A stretch of DNA of 64,000 bases from positions 5,208,001-5,272,000 of the forward strand of contig NZ_AP022579.1 in assembly GCF_010731295.1 (NCBI RefSeq), read 5' to 3'. The position numbers and the translations under genes were made by a program. Shown here piece after piece: positions 1 through 8,883 of this stretch. The stretch comes from Mycolicibacterium boenickei (lineage in GTDB: Bacteria; Actinomycetota; Actinomycetes; Mycobacteriales; Mycobacteriaceae). Numbering within the stretch: position 1 is the stretch's first letter; the number at the start of each line of letters is the position of its first letter. The notes beneath the pieces are model-generated. The model was not told where the DNA came from and made no database searches. It saw only the letters and a program-made list of their open reading frames with translations.

Positions 1-489
1 GTGACCACCAGCTCCGAGACCGCATTCACCCAGTCCGCCGAGGAGGTCTACGACTTCGTCACCAACCCGGCGAATTGGGTGAAGACCTACCCGGGCAGCG
101 CGCACATCGGCGGATTGCCCGAGCGACTACCGCTGCAGGTCGGCGACACCTGGACCGAGGCCGGCCCGGACGGCGCACAGATCTACACGTGGCACCTGGC
201 GATCGCCATGCGACCGCGCATGTGGGTGTTCAACTCGGTGGGCCGGCTCGGACACGATCGCGACGGAAACGGCGGCATGGAAGGCCGTATCACCGTGCAG
301 TACCAGTTCACCCGCCCCGGCAACGACATCACACTGTTCAGCCGCACGATGACCATCGAGGCCTACAAGGATTCCCCGTTGCCGGACGCGTTGTTCCGCG
401 TGGTCAATCCGGCCAACATCGACAAGTACCACGCTGCGGTGGCCAGAGAGTTGGCGTTGGTCGACGGCGAATCAAGCGGCCGCGGCTGA
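1..489 (+). CDS. SRPBCC-family protein
   Basis: 162-residue protein of the START/Bet v1-like (SRPBCC, polyketide cyclase/dehydrase) fold, which binds small hydrophobic ligands. Support is the N-terminal 'TQSAEEVYDFVTNPANW' pattern followed by alternating beta strands and a long C-terminal helix. The GTG at the first base fits a complete N-terminus (MTTSSETAF), but nothing upstream is visible, so a longer start cannot be excluded. It converges on the MinD-like gene with an 8-bp gap. The ligand is unknown; members next to oxidative pathways often act on ring substrates, but it is not in a visible operon here. Confidence 0.7.
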   Translation: MTTSSETAFTQSAEEVYDFVTNPANWVKTYPGSAHIGGLPERLPLQVGDTWTEAGPDGAQIYTWHLAIAMRPRMWVFNSVGRLGHDRDGNGGMEGRITVQYQFTRPGNDITLFSRTMTIEAYKDSPLPDALFRVVNPANIDKYHAAVARELALVDGESSGRG

Positions 490-497
490 GCCGCGAA

Positions 498-1736
498 TCA
501 AGCCAACGCCGCGCCGCCCTCGAAGTCGTCGGACAGCGCCGCCGCCAACTCCAGGGCACGGCGCCGGAACCTCGGGCGCAGCAGATCGAAATGGATCTCG
601 GTGCCCGCGGCGATGTGCTTGTCCCACGGCAGCACGAACACCCGGCCCGGTGCCACGTGCTTCTGGAACTGGTGCACCAGATCACCGGTGTTCACGTTCG
701 GTTTGCCCGGCCCGACGTGGTTGATCACGACGCAGGAGCGGTTCAGCAGGTCCTGGTAGCCGTTGTGACGCAGCCAGTCCATGGTCACCGCGGCTTGCCG
801 GGCGCCGTCGATAGAGGCACTGGCGACGATGACCGCACCCGAGACCGTCGACAGGACACCACGGCCCGCCGGGGAGAACATGTCCGCCGCGCAATCGGCC
901 AGAACCAGGTTGTAGTGCTTGGAGATGGTCGACGTCGCGGCGTTCCAGTCGGCGTCGTTGAACGCGCGGCTCGCGCCGCTGTACTCATCGCTGCCCAGCA
1001 CCTCGAGCTTGGACTCGTTCATGCTGGTGAAGGCCCGAACATCGTTGTACCGCGAAAGGTCCTTGGCGGCGATCAGATCGCTCACCGTCGCCGCGGACTG
1101 TCGCCCCACCCGGTCGGCCAGGTTGCCGCCGGCCGGGTCGGCGTCGATGGCCAGGATCCGGTCGCCGCGGACCGCGGCCAGCACCGATCCGAGCGCGACG
1201 GTGACCGCCGTCTTGCCCACGCCGCCCTTCAGGCCGAACACGCCGATCTGATGGGACTCGCGAGCCGTGCGCCGCACCCTGGCGTACAGATCCAGTTCGT
1301 AGAGTTCGTCACGGGACAACCCGAGATTGAGGCGGGTGGTGACGAACACCGCCCGTCGCCATCCGCGTCGTGGCTGCATCTTGACCGAGGACCGCACGCC
1401 GACGCGTGAGAGGTTGTCGATGGCCCGCGCCTCGCCGGGAGCGGCCGCCGGGATCGGCTGTTCCAGGATCCAGCTGCCGGCCGAGGAAGATCCGCTGATC
1501 GGGCGGCCGGAAACCGGTGGGAGCTTGGTGGTGATCTCCGATTCGTGGGGAGCGGCGAAATTCGAGGTCAGCACGACCGGAGGCGTCGACACCCTGGCGT
1601 CGCCATGCCGGGACCGCCCGTTCGGCAATGCCGCAACCGGTCCGCCCAGCAGGGCGTCAAGCCCGCCGTACGCCAGCGGGTCCCTGGCATGTCGGGCGTC
1701 TCCGGAGTACATAAGCCGGTCGTCGTCGGCCGACAT
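498..1736 (-). CDS. MinD/ParA-like P-loop ATPase
   Basis: 412 residues. The first ~125 are low-complexity and Pro/Gly/Ser-rich. A SIMIBI-class ATPase domain follows, with a deviant Walker A (GLKGGVGKT, about residues 168-176) and the switch motif AIDADPAGGNLADR. Residues just before it (LNLGLSRDELYELDLYARVRR) resemble the MinD-like proteins linked to mycobacterial ESX/type VII loci (EspI and Rv3888c-like families, from memory). No ESX core genes are in the window, so a secretion role is only inferred. The start ATG has a GAGAGG purine run about 5 nt upstream. Confidence 0.75.
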   Translation of the reverse strand: MSADDDRLMYSGDARHARDPLAYGGLDALLGGPVAALPNGRSRHGDARVSTPPVVLTSNFAAPHESEITTKLPPVSGRPISGSSSAGSWILEQPIPAAAPGEARAIDNLSRVGVRSSVKMQPRRGWRRAVFVTTRLNLGLSRDELYELDLYARVRRTARESHQIGVFGLKGGVGKTAVTVALGSVLAAVRGDRILAIDADPAGGNLADRVGRQSAATVSDLIAAKDLSRYNDVRAFTSMNESKLEVLGSDEYSGASRAFNDADWNAATSTISKHYNLVLADCAADMFSPAGRGVLSTVSGAVIVASASIDGARQAAVTMDWLRHNGYQDLLNRSCVVINHVGPGKPNVNTGDLVHQFQKHVAPGRVFVLPWDKHIAAGTEIHFDLLRPRFRRRALELAAALSDDFEGGAALA

Positions 1737-1933
1737 ATTTACCTCTCAATCGCTGACTCGCTCCCGGCGCATCCAGATTGACCTTCGGGTGCACCACACA
1801 CCACCGAAGGCCATGGTCGCACCGGCCGAACCGATTGTCCGCGCGAGTTTCACTTGCAACAGACCTGCATTATTGCCCACAACGTCGATCACAACCACCG
1901 CCCGGCGCCCGCCGGGGCGGCCCAGCTACCAGC
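1737..1933. other. Intergenic, promoter region of the MinD-like gene
   Basis: 197 bp between two minus-strand genes. It should hold the terminator of the seven-gene catabolic operon and the promoter of the MinD-like gene. I see no strong hairpin and no RNA gene in it. Confidence 0.4.
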
Positions 1934-2857
1934 TCAAGCGTGCAGCGCACGACGCAGCGCCGCGCCCTGTAGCGCAAAAAGTTGCTGGCTGACCTCCCAG
2001 TCCGGAACCAGCGAATCAAAGCCGTGGCACGTCCCGGGAAACAGATGCAGCTCCGTGGCAATGCCCTCGGCCAACAGCCGGCGCGCGTAGTCGAGCGCCT
2101 CGTCGCGCAGTGGATCGAGTTCCGAACAGGTGATCAGTGCCGGCGCCACACCGGTCAGCGCGGCAGCCCTGGCAGGCACCGCCGCCTCCGGTACGTCCCG
2201 GCCGCCGGCATAGTGCCGCCACATCGCGACGGTCGCCGGACCGTCGAACCCCGGGGTGTCGGCGAACTCCTCCTTCGACGGGGTGGGCCGGTCGTCCAGC
2301 ACCGGCTGATGCAGCGACTGGAACACCACCGGCGGTGCGGAACCGGCTGCGGCGTGCTGCGCCAGCAGCGCGGCCAGAGCGCCGCCTGCGCTGTTGCCTG
2401 CCACCGCGATGCGGCCGGCGTCGATGTCGAGCTCACCGGCCAGCGTGGCCACCCAGTTGAGCACCACCATCGCGTCGTCGAACGCGGCGGGATAGGGATA
2501 CTCGGGCGCCAGCCGGTAGTCCATCGAGATCACCGTGCACCGGGCCCGCCGGGCCAGCTCCACACATTGGATCTGGTCGGTGTCCAGGTTGCCCAGCACG
2601 AAGGCACCCGAGTGGCAGTAGACCACCGCGGGCGACGGCGACGGCCCACCGCGATAGATCCGCACCGGGATGGTGCGTCGCCCGAGCGCCACGCGGGCCC
2701 CGACGATCTCCACCCCCGGCGTATCCAGGACCTGCGCGGCGTCGCGGCGACGCTGATCCAGCGAGGTACGCACCACACCCAGCTGATCGGTGGACAGATC
2801 GGTGCGGGCCTCGGCAAACCCGTGCAATCCGGGGTCGAGGCGCTCCAGCCAGGCCAT
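1934..2857 (-). CDS. HSL-family alpha/beta hydrolase (esterase/lipase)
   Basis: 307-residue hydrolase of the hormone-sensitive-lipase type. The oxyanion-hole motif is HSGAFVLGN where the family usually has HGGGF/W, and the nucleophile elbow is GNSAGG. A C-terminal Asp (SELDPLRDE) and His (GTCHGFDSL) complete the triad. It is the last gene of the 8808-to-1934 operon, 3 bp after the Baeyer-Villiger-type monooxygenase. That pairing is common where a ketone is oxidised to an ester or lactone and then hydrolysed, so it probably opens the product of its neighbour. The substrate is not known. Confidence 0.85.
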   Translation of the reverse strand: MAWLERLDPGLHGFAEARTDLSTDQLGVVRTSLDQRRRDAAQVLDTPGVEIVGARVALGRRTIPVRIYRGGPSPSPAVVYCHSGAFVLGNLDTDQIQCVELARRARCTVISMDYRLAPEYPYPAAFDDAMVVLNWVATLAGELDIDAGRIAVAGNSAGGALAALLAQHAAAGSAPPVVFQSLHQPVLDDRPTPSKEEFADTPGFDGPATVAMWRHYAGGRDVPEAAVPARAAALTGVAPALITCSELDPLRDEALDYARRLLAEGIATELHLFPGTCHGFDSLVPDWEVSQQLFALQGAALRRALHA

Positions 2858-2860
2858 GGC

Positions 2861-4381
2861 TCAGCCGTCCGTCCGATCTGCGGCCGCGGTGACCCGGGCC
2901 GGGTGTTTGGTGGGCGGTTCGAAAGTGTAGTCCGCGGAGCGGAACCGTCGGGTCATCGACCAGAAAGCGCGGGCACTGCGCGGCCATTGGGTGACCACCC
3001 GACCGGTGGGTGCCCGGAAGTAACTGCTGCACCGGGTCAGCCACACCGTGCCCTGCATCCACCGGTCGATGTCGGCGAGAAACGCGGCCATGACGCTCGG
3101 GCGCACCGCCACATAGGACTTGCCTTTGCGCCGAAGGTATTTCAGAGCCCGCACCACGTAGCGAGCCTGGGCCTCCAGGATGAAGATGACGCTGTTGGAG
3201 CCGACATTGGTGTTGGGTCCGTAGAGCATGAAGAAGTTCGGGAAGCCCGGCACCGCCATCCCCAGGTAGGCGAATGCCCCGTCGCTCCAGGTGTCGTGCA
3301 ACGACACCCCGTCTTCACCGGTCACCTCGATCTGCCCCAGGTAATCGGCTGCGGCATAGCCGGTGGCGCACACCACCACGTCGACGTCGAGTTCCCGGCC
3401 GTCCTCGGTGACCAGTGACCGGGCCCGCAACGCACGCGCCGGACTGGACACCACCTCGACGTTGGGGCGGGTCAGGGTTGAGATGAAATCCGGCGAGAAC
3501 ACCAGCCTCTTGCACCCCAGCGGATGGTCCGGGGTGAGCCGGGCCCGCAGTTCCTCGTCGGCCACAGTGGATTCGAGGAGGTCGAGCGCGAGCGCCTTGA
3601 ACTCCTGGGTCTTGTCGCTGCCGTTCTCGATGACGGCGATGTTGGATTCACTGCGCAGCCACAGCCGGGTCCGGTAGATCTTCTTCGCGAACGGCACGTG
3701 GGCGAACAGCCAGCGTTCCCTCTCGGTGTACGGGCGGTCAGGTTTCGGTAGCACCCAGGTTGCCGAGCGCTGCACCGAGTACACCTTCCCTGCGACCTTC
3801 GCCATTTCCGGAACCACTTGGGAAGCAGTCGATCCCGTTCCGAGGACCGCAACGCGCGCGCCCTCGAGATCGACGCGGTGATCCCAGTTGGCGGTGTGCA
3901 TGAGGGTGCCGGTGAAAGGTTCCTCGGCCACCAGATCCGGTTGCAGCGGCTGGGTGAACAAGCCGATCGCAGAGACCACGACGTCGAAGCGATGTTGCGT
4001 ACCGGACCCGGTGGTCAGCACCCAGTCGTTGGCCGCGGCGTCCCATCGCGCCGCCGTGATCTCGGTGTTCAGCTGCAAATGTGGACCCAGCCGATAGCGT
4101 TCGGCGCACCGCTCGAAGTACTCGAGGATCTCGGGCTGCCCCGCCCACAGCCGGCTCCAGTTGGGGTTGAGGTCGAAGGAGTAGGAGTACAGGTGCGACT
4201 TCACGTCGCAGGCCAGGCCCGGGTAGGTGTTGATCCGCCAGGTTCCACCGACCCCGTCCTCGCGGTCGAAGATGGTGAACTCGTCGAAACCTGCCTTCTT
4301 CAAGAAGATTCCGAGTGCCAGGCCGCCCGGACCGGCTCCGATGATCCCTACTGACAGTTTCGAACTGGACACCTGAGTCAT
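2861..4381 (-). CDS. Baeyer-Villiger-type flavin monooxygenase
   Basis: 506-residue two-dinucleotide-binding flavoprotein. The FAD Rossmann motif is GAGPGG (residues 15-20) and the NADPH motif is GTGSTA (181-186). The type I Baeyer-Villiger fingerprint FxGxxxHxxxWD is complete at F156-D167 (FTGTLMHTANWD). Members insert an oxygen next to a carbonyl, giving esters or lactones, using NADPH and O2. I chose the ATG at 4381, which overlaps the SDR stop as ATGA; another ATG lies 15 bp upstream at 4396. The gene sits between an SDR (making a ketone) and an esterase (opening the product), matching an alcohol-ketone-ester-acid sequence. Confidence 0.9.
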   Translation of the reverse strand: MTQVSSSKLSVGIIGAGPGGLALGIFLKKAGFDEFTIFDREDGVGGTWRINTYPGLACDVKSHLYSYSFDLNPNWSRLWAGQPEILEYFERCAERYRLGPHLQLNTEITAARWDAAANDWVLTTGSGTQHRFDVVVSAIGLFTQPLQPDLVAEEPFTGTLMHTANWDHRVDLEGARVAVLGTGSTASQVVPEMAKVAGKVYSVQRSATWVLPKPDRPYTERERWLFAHVPFAKKIYRTRLWLRSESNIAVIENGSDKTQEFKALALDLLESTVADEELRARLTPDHPLGCKRLVFSPDFISTLTRPNVEVVSSPARALRARSLVTEDGRELDVDVVVCATGYAAADYLGQIEVTGEDGVSLHDTWSDGAFAYLGMAVPGFPNFFMLYGPNTNVGSNSVIFILEAQARYVVRALKYLRRKGKSYVAVRPSVMAAFLADIDRWMQGTVWLTRCSSYFRAPTGRVVTQWPRSARAFWSMTRRFRSADYTFEPPTKHPARVTAAADRTDG

Positions 4382-5121
4382 CCGATCTGCAGACATTGGC
4401 CGCCGTCCACGAGGAGTTCGGAGCCGGTGATGAACGTGGCCTGGTTCGACAGCAGAAACGCCACGGCGTCCGCGATCTCGGTCGGCTTGCCCAACCGGCC
4501 CAAGGTGGCGCGGTCGACCAGGCGGGCCTGTGTCGACTCGTCGAGCATCGGTGTTTCGACAGGCCCGGGGAACACCGCATTGACCCGGATACCGTCACGG
4601 CCCAGCTCGGCGGCTGCCAGTTGGGTGAGCCCGCGCAGTGCCCATTTCGACGATCCGTACGCCGCATGGTGCGGGAACGGGCGCACCGCGCCGGTGCTGC
4701 AGGTGTTCACCACCGCGGCGCCCTCAGCCTGACGCAGCGGTTCAAGGGCGGCCTGCAGGCCGAGGAACGGCCCCAGACAGTTGACCCGCCAGGAACCTTC
4801 GAACCCGGCCGGCGTTTCCTCGTCGATCGACGCCCGGTGCAGCACACCGGCGTTGTTGACCAGTGCGTTGAGTCCACCGAATCGGTTCACCGTTGCCCGC
4901 ACCGCGGCCTGCCATTGCTCGGCCGAGGTGACGTCCAGCCGTGCGGCAAGCACCTGGTCACCGAACTCGGCTGCACTGGAGGCCAGTTCGTCGATCAACA
5001 GATCGGCTGCAGTCACCCGGTAGCCGTCTGCCACCAGCCGGCGCACGATGGCCGCACCCTGACCGCGCGCGGCACCGGTCACCAGTGCGACGCGGCTGCC
5101 CGGCTCTGCTCCTGCGTTCAG
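4378..5121 (-). CDS. SDR-family oxidoreductase with probable CTG start
   Basis: Classical short-chain dehydrogenase. It has the cofactor glycine motif TGAARGQG, LVNNAG, and the active-site YGSSK (YxxxK). The first ATG/GTG/TTG-type start, a GTG at 5082, would begin at MTGAARGQG and delete the first beta strand. The frame stays open upstream, and a CTG at 5121 lies 5 nt after a strong Shine-Dalgarno (GAGGAGGG) and overlaps the previous stop as CTGA. Starting there restores an N-terminus ending in RVALVTGAARGQG (247 residues). It probably oxidises an alcohol to the ketone used by the monooxygenase. Function is clear at family level; the start is inferred. Confidence 0.85.
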   Translation of the reverse strand: MNAGAEPGSRVALVTGAARGQGAAIVRRLVADGYRVTAADLLIDELASSAAEFGDQVLAARLDVTSAEQWQAAVRATVNRFGGLNALVNNAGVLHRASIDEETPAGFEGSWRVNCLGPFLGLQAALEPLRQAEGAAVVNTCSTGAVRPFPHHAAYGSSKWALRGLTQLAAAELGRDGIRVNAVFPGPVETPMLDESTQARLVDRATLGRLGKPTEIADAVAFLLSNQATFITGSELLVDGGQCLQIG

Positions 5122-5900
5122 TTGTACCCTCCTCGTTCGGTGCCGCTCGCGTTTCCGGTTGCTTCACTGAGGTGCTCGGTGGCACCTCGGCGCAACGCCT
5201 GAGATTCCGACGCCAGCGTGATCATCTGGAAACCCAAGTCGGACACTACTTTTCCGATTTTCCCTGCGCCAGCATGGATTCCCGCCACCAATCCCGCAGC
5301 GCGGGCAGCGGCCTGAACCTTGACCATGGCCGCCCGCACCTCGGGGTGAGTCCAGGCGTCGGAGGGCTGGTATCCCATCGAGATGGCGAGATCGGCTGGG
5401 CCGACGTAGATCCCGGCGAGGCCGGGCACCACGCAGATCTCGTCGGCAGCGGCCAGGCCACGCGCCGTCTCGATCATCGCGAACACGCTCACCCGAGCCT
5501 CCAGCTCGGCGGTGTCGTGTCCCAGGCCGGCCCGCAGCGGCCCGAAACTGCGGATGCCTGCCGGTGCGTACCGCGTGGCCGCGACTGCGGCGGCAGCCTG
5601 CGCGGCAGATTCCACCATGGCGATGATCACCGCGTCCGCGCCTGCATCGAGCACCCTACCGATCGGTGCGGGGTCCGCCGAGGGCAGCCGCACCGCAGTG
5701 GCGATCGGCACGTGCTCGAGCCGACGCAACAGCAGCGCCACGTCGGCATCGTCGAGATATCCATGCTGAACGTCGAATCCGACGTAGTGGTATCCGGCCG
5801 CCGCGAACTCCTCGGGACCGAGGATCGTCGGGCCGACCACCCAGCCGCCCCAGACCTGCGTATTGGCGGCCAGTGCGTCCTGCAGTCTGCTCGTGGTCAT
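5118..5900 (-). CDS. HpcH/HpaI-type aldolase
   Basis: 260-residue TIM-barrel enzyme of the HpcH/HpaI aldolase (citrate-lyase beta-like) family, which uses a divalent metal to cleave or form C-C bonds of 2-oxo acids. Family features are VGFDVQHG near the N-terminus, the TAVRLPS strand, the metal-site Glu of IIAMVESAAQA, and GIYVGPADLAISMG. It overlaps the upstream dehydrogenase by 4 bp (ATGA) and the downstream SDR by 4 bp. In this operon it could cleave a late 4-hydroxy-2-oxo intermediate to pyruvate and an aldehyde; that step is inference. Confidence 0.85.
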   Translation of the reverse strand: MTTSRLQDALAANTQVWGGWVVGPTILGPEEFAAAGYHYVGFDVQHGYLDDADVALLLRRLEHVPIATAVRLPSADPAPIGRVLDAGADAVIIAMVESAAQAAAAVAATRYAPAGIRSFGPLRAGLGHDTAELEARVSVFAMIETARGLAAADEICVVPGLAGIYVGPADLAISMGYQPSDAWTHPEVRAAMVKVQAAARAAGLVAGIHAGAGKIGKVVSDLGFQMITLASESQALRRGATEHLSEATGNASGTERGGYN

Positions 5901-6865
5901 CGGGTGATCGCAATCTTCACGCGCTCGGGCACCGGGCGGCAGGCCAGCTCGAACGCCGCCTGCACGTCATCCGGCGCGAAGGTATGGGTCACATAGCCGG
6001 GCAACAGCTCGGGATGTTCTCGGGCGAACTCGTCGGCCCGGCGCAGCACACGCTGACGCTCCAGCGTGACACCGGATTTCAGGGTGAGGTTGTTCCGCAG
6101 CATGGTGCGCATGCTGATCGGGTAGCTGTCGTCATCAGGTACACCGAAGTAGAACACCGTGCCGCCGAAGGCCGCGGCCTCCAACGCGTGGTTGAGTGTG
6201 GCGACCTGATGCCCGACGGCCTCGATGACGACATCAGGCTTACCGTCCGACCCCAGGTGCCTGACCCAGCGGTCGCTCGTGGCCCGGACCGCGTGGTCGA
6301 CTCCGAAACGGGCGCTCACCGAAGACCGGTCCACCGGGTCTATTCCGGTCACCCATTTGGCGCCGAAAGCCTTTGCCACATAGGAGAACAGCAACCCGAT
6401 CGAGCCCTGACCGATGACAGCCACGTGGCGACCGTTCAGGTCCGGCAGTTGCTCGACGGCGTACAGGACACATGCCAGTGGTTGCAGGCCGACCGCCAGT
6501 TCAGGGGTCAGCGCGGGGTCATAGGGCACCAGCCCGGATCCATCGGCGATCACCCGGCCCATGAGACCGTCGAAACCCGACGCCCAACCCACCACCCGCT
6601 CCCCCGGCCGGTGATCCGGATGGCGGCTGGCCAGTACCTCGCCCACAACCTCGTGGATCGGGAAGCCGTTCATCTCCGCCGCACAGCATCCGGTGTCCCC
6701 CGGCAATTTGCCCTGGGTACCCCGGAATCCGGGCAGGTCGCTACCGCAGATACCGGCGGCCAGGAAGTCGAGCAACACCTGGCCGTCGGCCAACGATTCC
6801 GGCGAAGGTTCTGAAACCTCTTGCCGCTCAAAAGTGTACGGAGCGACGAGCCGATATGACCACAC
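5897..6865 (-). CDS. Zinc-type medium-chain alcohol dehydrogenase
   Basis: 322-residue MDR-family dehydrogenase. The N-terminal catalytic zinc region has GICGSDLPGF and later IHE in place of the usual GHE. The NAD(P)-binding motif is GQGSIG followed by an acidic residue in VTGIDP, suggesting NAD+ preference. No four-cysteine structural zinc loop is visible. The GTG start (6865) begins one base after the stop of the upstream P450. It probably oxidises a hydroxyl introduced by that P450. Confidence 0.85.
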   Translation of the reverse strand: MWSYRLVAPYTFERQEVSEPSPESLADGQVLLDFLAAGICGSDLPGFRGTQGKLPGDTGCCAAEMNGFPIHEVVGEVLASRHPDHRPGERVVGWASGFDGLMGRVIADGSGLVPYDPALTPELAVGLQPLACVLYAVEQLPDLNGRHVAVIGQGSIGLLFSYVAKAFGAKWVTGIDPVDRSSVSARFGVDHAVRATSDRWVRHLGSDGKPDVVIEAVGHQVATLNHALEAAAFGGTVFYFGVPDDDSYPISMRTMLRNNLTLKSGVTLERQRVLRRADEFAREHPELLPGYVTHTFAPDDVQAAFELACRPVPERVKIAITR

Positions 6866-6866
6866 G

Positions 6867-8096
6867 TCACACCTCCACGGGAATGTTGTTCCAGCCCCAC
6901 TGGAAGCTGGACGGCGGGCGGGACGCCGCGGCCTCGTCGATGTGGTACTCGGGCACGCGCTTGAGGAATTCCTGGATCATGATGGTGATCTCCAAGCGGG
7001 CCACGTGCACTCCCAGACAGAAATGCTGTCCATGCCCGAACGACAACAGCCGTTCGATACGCCGGTCCCACACAAAGTCGTCCGGGTTCTCGTACTCCCT
7101 CTCGTCCCGGGCCGCGGAGGCCAGCAGCGTGATGATGCGTTGCCCGGGATTGATGGTCGTGCCGTGAACGGTGTACGGCCGCCGTACGGTTCGGGCGAAC
7201 CACTGCGCCGGGGCGCTGTGCCGGATGATCTCCTCGCGCGCGATCGGCACGTTGCTGTCGAGATCGGCGCGGACCGCGGCCAATTGGTCCGGGTGCCGCA
7301 GCAGCTGCCACAGCCCGGTCGCGGTGATCTTCGGCACCGTTTCGGTGCCGCCGATGAACACGCCCAGCATCTGCACGGCGGCTTCCATGTCCCCGAAGGC
7401 CGACCCGTCGGGTAGGCGGAAATCGATAAGGGCGTCGGCGATCGGGACGCTACCGTCGTGGCCTTCTGCACGCCGCCGCTCGATGATCGGGGTGAGGTAC
7501 GACAGGTAGCCGGGGCGGGCGTTGCCGACCTCGACCCCTTCGCCCGGTTGCGCGAGGCTGCCCGCGTTGACGGTGGCCAGTACCTCTGGCGCCAGATCGG
7601 CCGGTAATCCGACGAATTCGCAGACCATGGCGGCGGCCACGATGCCGCCGTAATCCTGCGTCAGGTCGAACGCCCCGCGCGGCAGCAACTCGTCGAGCCG
7701 CTCGTTGACCAAGGTCCGGATCCGGTCGGCCAGTTTGGCCGCCGAGCGCGGCCGGAACTGCGCCGACGTGCACCGCCGGACGTTCTCGTACAGCGGGGAA
7801 TCGAAATTGGCGTGGAAGGGCATGGGATGCATCGGCGGATCGGGCACCGGACCGTTGTTGCGGTGCGCCAGTACGTTGGCGGCAGGCAGCGTCCCCTCGG
7901 AGGCGACGAAGGTTCCGTCGTTGACTCCGAGCATGTTCCAGATGTCGTCGAACCGGGACAGGGCATACGTGTCCCACTTGTCGATGTAGTAGACCGGGTA
8001 CTCGTCGCGCAAGATCCGATAGTAAGGCAACGGGTTCGCCATCACAGCCGGATCGAACGGATCGTAGGTGAAATCCTGCAGTACAGGGTGATTCAT
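6867..8096 (-). CDS. Cytochrome P450
   Basis: 409-residue soluble bacterial P450. The heme-binding loop is FGHGQHFCLG with the axial Cys near residue 360. The oxygen-activation segment of the I helix is GGTETV, a variant of AGxD/ET with the Thr retained. The K-helix ExxR region is less clear to me. It is the second gene of the operon, 7 bp after the NIPSNAP-like gene, and is probably the hydroxylase that starts the pathway. It would need an external ferredoxin; the only one nearby is at 14229-14426. Confidence 0.92.
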   Translation of the reverse strand: MNHPVLQDFTYDPFDPAVMANPLPYYRILRDEYPVYYIDKWDTYALSRFDDIWNMLGVNDGTFVASEGTLPAANVLAHRNNGPVPDPPMHPMPFHANFDSPLYENVRRCTSAQFRPRSAAKLADRIRTLVNERLDELLPRGAFDLTQDYGGIVAAAMVCEFVGLPADLAPEVLATVNAGSLAQPGEGVEVGNARPGYLSYLTPIIERRRAEGHDGSVPIADALIDFRLPDGSAFGDMEAAVQMLGVFIGGTETVPKITATGLWQLLRHPDQLAAVRADLDSNVPIAREEIIRHSAPAQWFARTVRRPYTVHGTTINPGQRIITLLASAARDEREYENPDDFVWDRRIERLLSFGHGQHFCLGVHVARLEITIMIQEFLKRVPEYHIDEAAASRPPSSFQWGWNNIPVEV

Positions 8097-8103
8097 GACA
8101 GAC

Positions 8104-8808
8104 CTACTTCAGCGGCGAGGGCGGCAGGGCCGCGAGGACCGAATCCTCCCAGCCGTCGCGCAGCGCGGGGGCCACGCTCATCCAGGTGACGATCTCCGCG
8201 GGCGGGTTGCCCTTCCACGACGGGTAATGGTTCTCGAAGCAGTCCCAGTCGTCGTCGAGCGCCCAGTAGTGGATCACCTCGTTGAACCGGAAGGTGGTGA
8301 TGAACGACCCCAGCCAGCGTTTGCCGGTGCTTTCCGACCACGGCACATACAACCGCTCGAGTTCCCGGATGTAGTCGTCCTGGCGCCCCGGCTTGGTCTC
8401 CATGATCTCCTGAATCACCAGGCCGGCACCGAAGTTCGCTTCTCGGAGCTGCGCCAGTGTCCGGTTGTACTTGCCGGCGTACATGATTCGACCCTCGCCG
8501 CGAGCCCCCAGCTCGGACAGGTATGCCGCCCACTGCAGTGCCGGCTTCTCGTGACTGCCGCCGACCGCCCGCGCCTTGCCGATTCGGGCGTAGTCGGCGA
8601 ATGCGTCGATCTCCCAGATGATCGTCACCTGCGGCCAGTGCCCGTTGTAGGGCGTGGTCTCCCAGATCGCGAACAGCCGGGCGCCGAGGTCCTCCATCAT
8701 CGGCTGGTAGATCTCCCCGAAGGGGCCGGTGAACTGGTCGGTCCGACCTGACCCCAGGTCAATCGTCTCGTGCAAATACAGCAGCGTGTGGCCGTAGAAC
8801 TTCTTCAT
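8104..8808 (-). CDS. NIPSNAP-like protein
   Basis: 234 residues starting MKKFYGHTLLYLHETIDL. It resembles the ferredoxin-like alpha/beta-barrel proteins grouped as NIPSNAP/dimeric alpha-beta barrel, with two similar halves; the second contains YAGKYNRTLAQL and SFITTFRFNEVIHYW. A much longer open frame continues upstream across the divergent gene, but it is a shadow: the homologous region starts at the ATG at 8808, preceded by GGAG. First gene of the seven-gene operon, directly downstream of the shared dyad at 8844. Enzymatic role unknown; small barrels of this kind can be cofactor-free oxygenases or isomerases. Confidence 0.7.
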   Translation of the reverse strand: MKKFYGHTLLYLHETIDLGSGRTDQFTGPFGEIYQPMMEDLGARLFAIWETTPYNGHWPQVTIIWEIDAFADYARIGKARAVGGSHEKPALQWAAYLSELGARGEGRIMYAGKYNRTLAQLREANFGAGLVIQEIMETKPGRQDDYIRELERLYVPWSESTGKRWLGSFITTFRFNEVIHYWALDDDWDCFENHYPSWKGNPPAEIVTWMSVAPALRDGWEDSVLAALPPSPLK

Positions 8809-8843
8809 CACGACGCTCCGATAGTTGACAGTGGCACCATGGG

Positions 8844-8875
8844 AGCGTGACACTTGGAGCGTGTTTTGTAAAGGT
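8844..8875 (+). promoter_or_regulatory. Island operator, site A
   Basis: Half sites AGCGTGACA (8844-8852) and TGTAAAGGT (8867-8875) separated by 14 bp. This is one of five copies of the same spaced dyad in the island. It lies between the divergent NIPSNAP-like operon and the lactonase gene, with the TGTAAA half 11 nt before the lactonase ATG. Proposed target of one or both TetR paralogues at 15776 and 20964. Confidence 0.65.
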
Positions 8876-8883
8876 GCGTGGAG

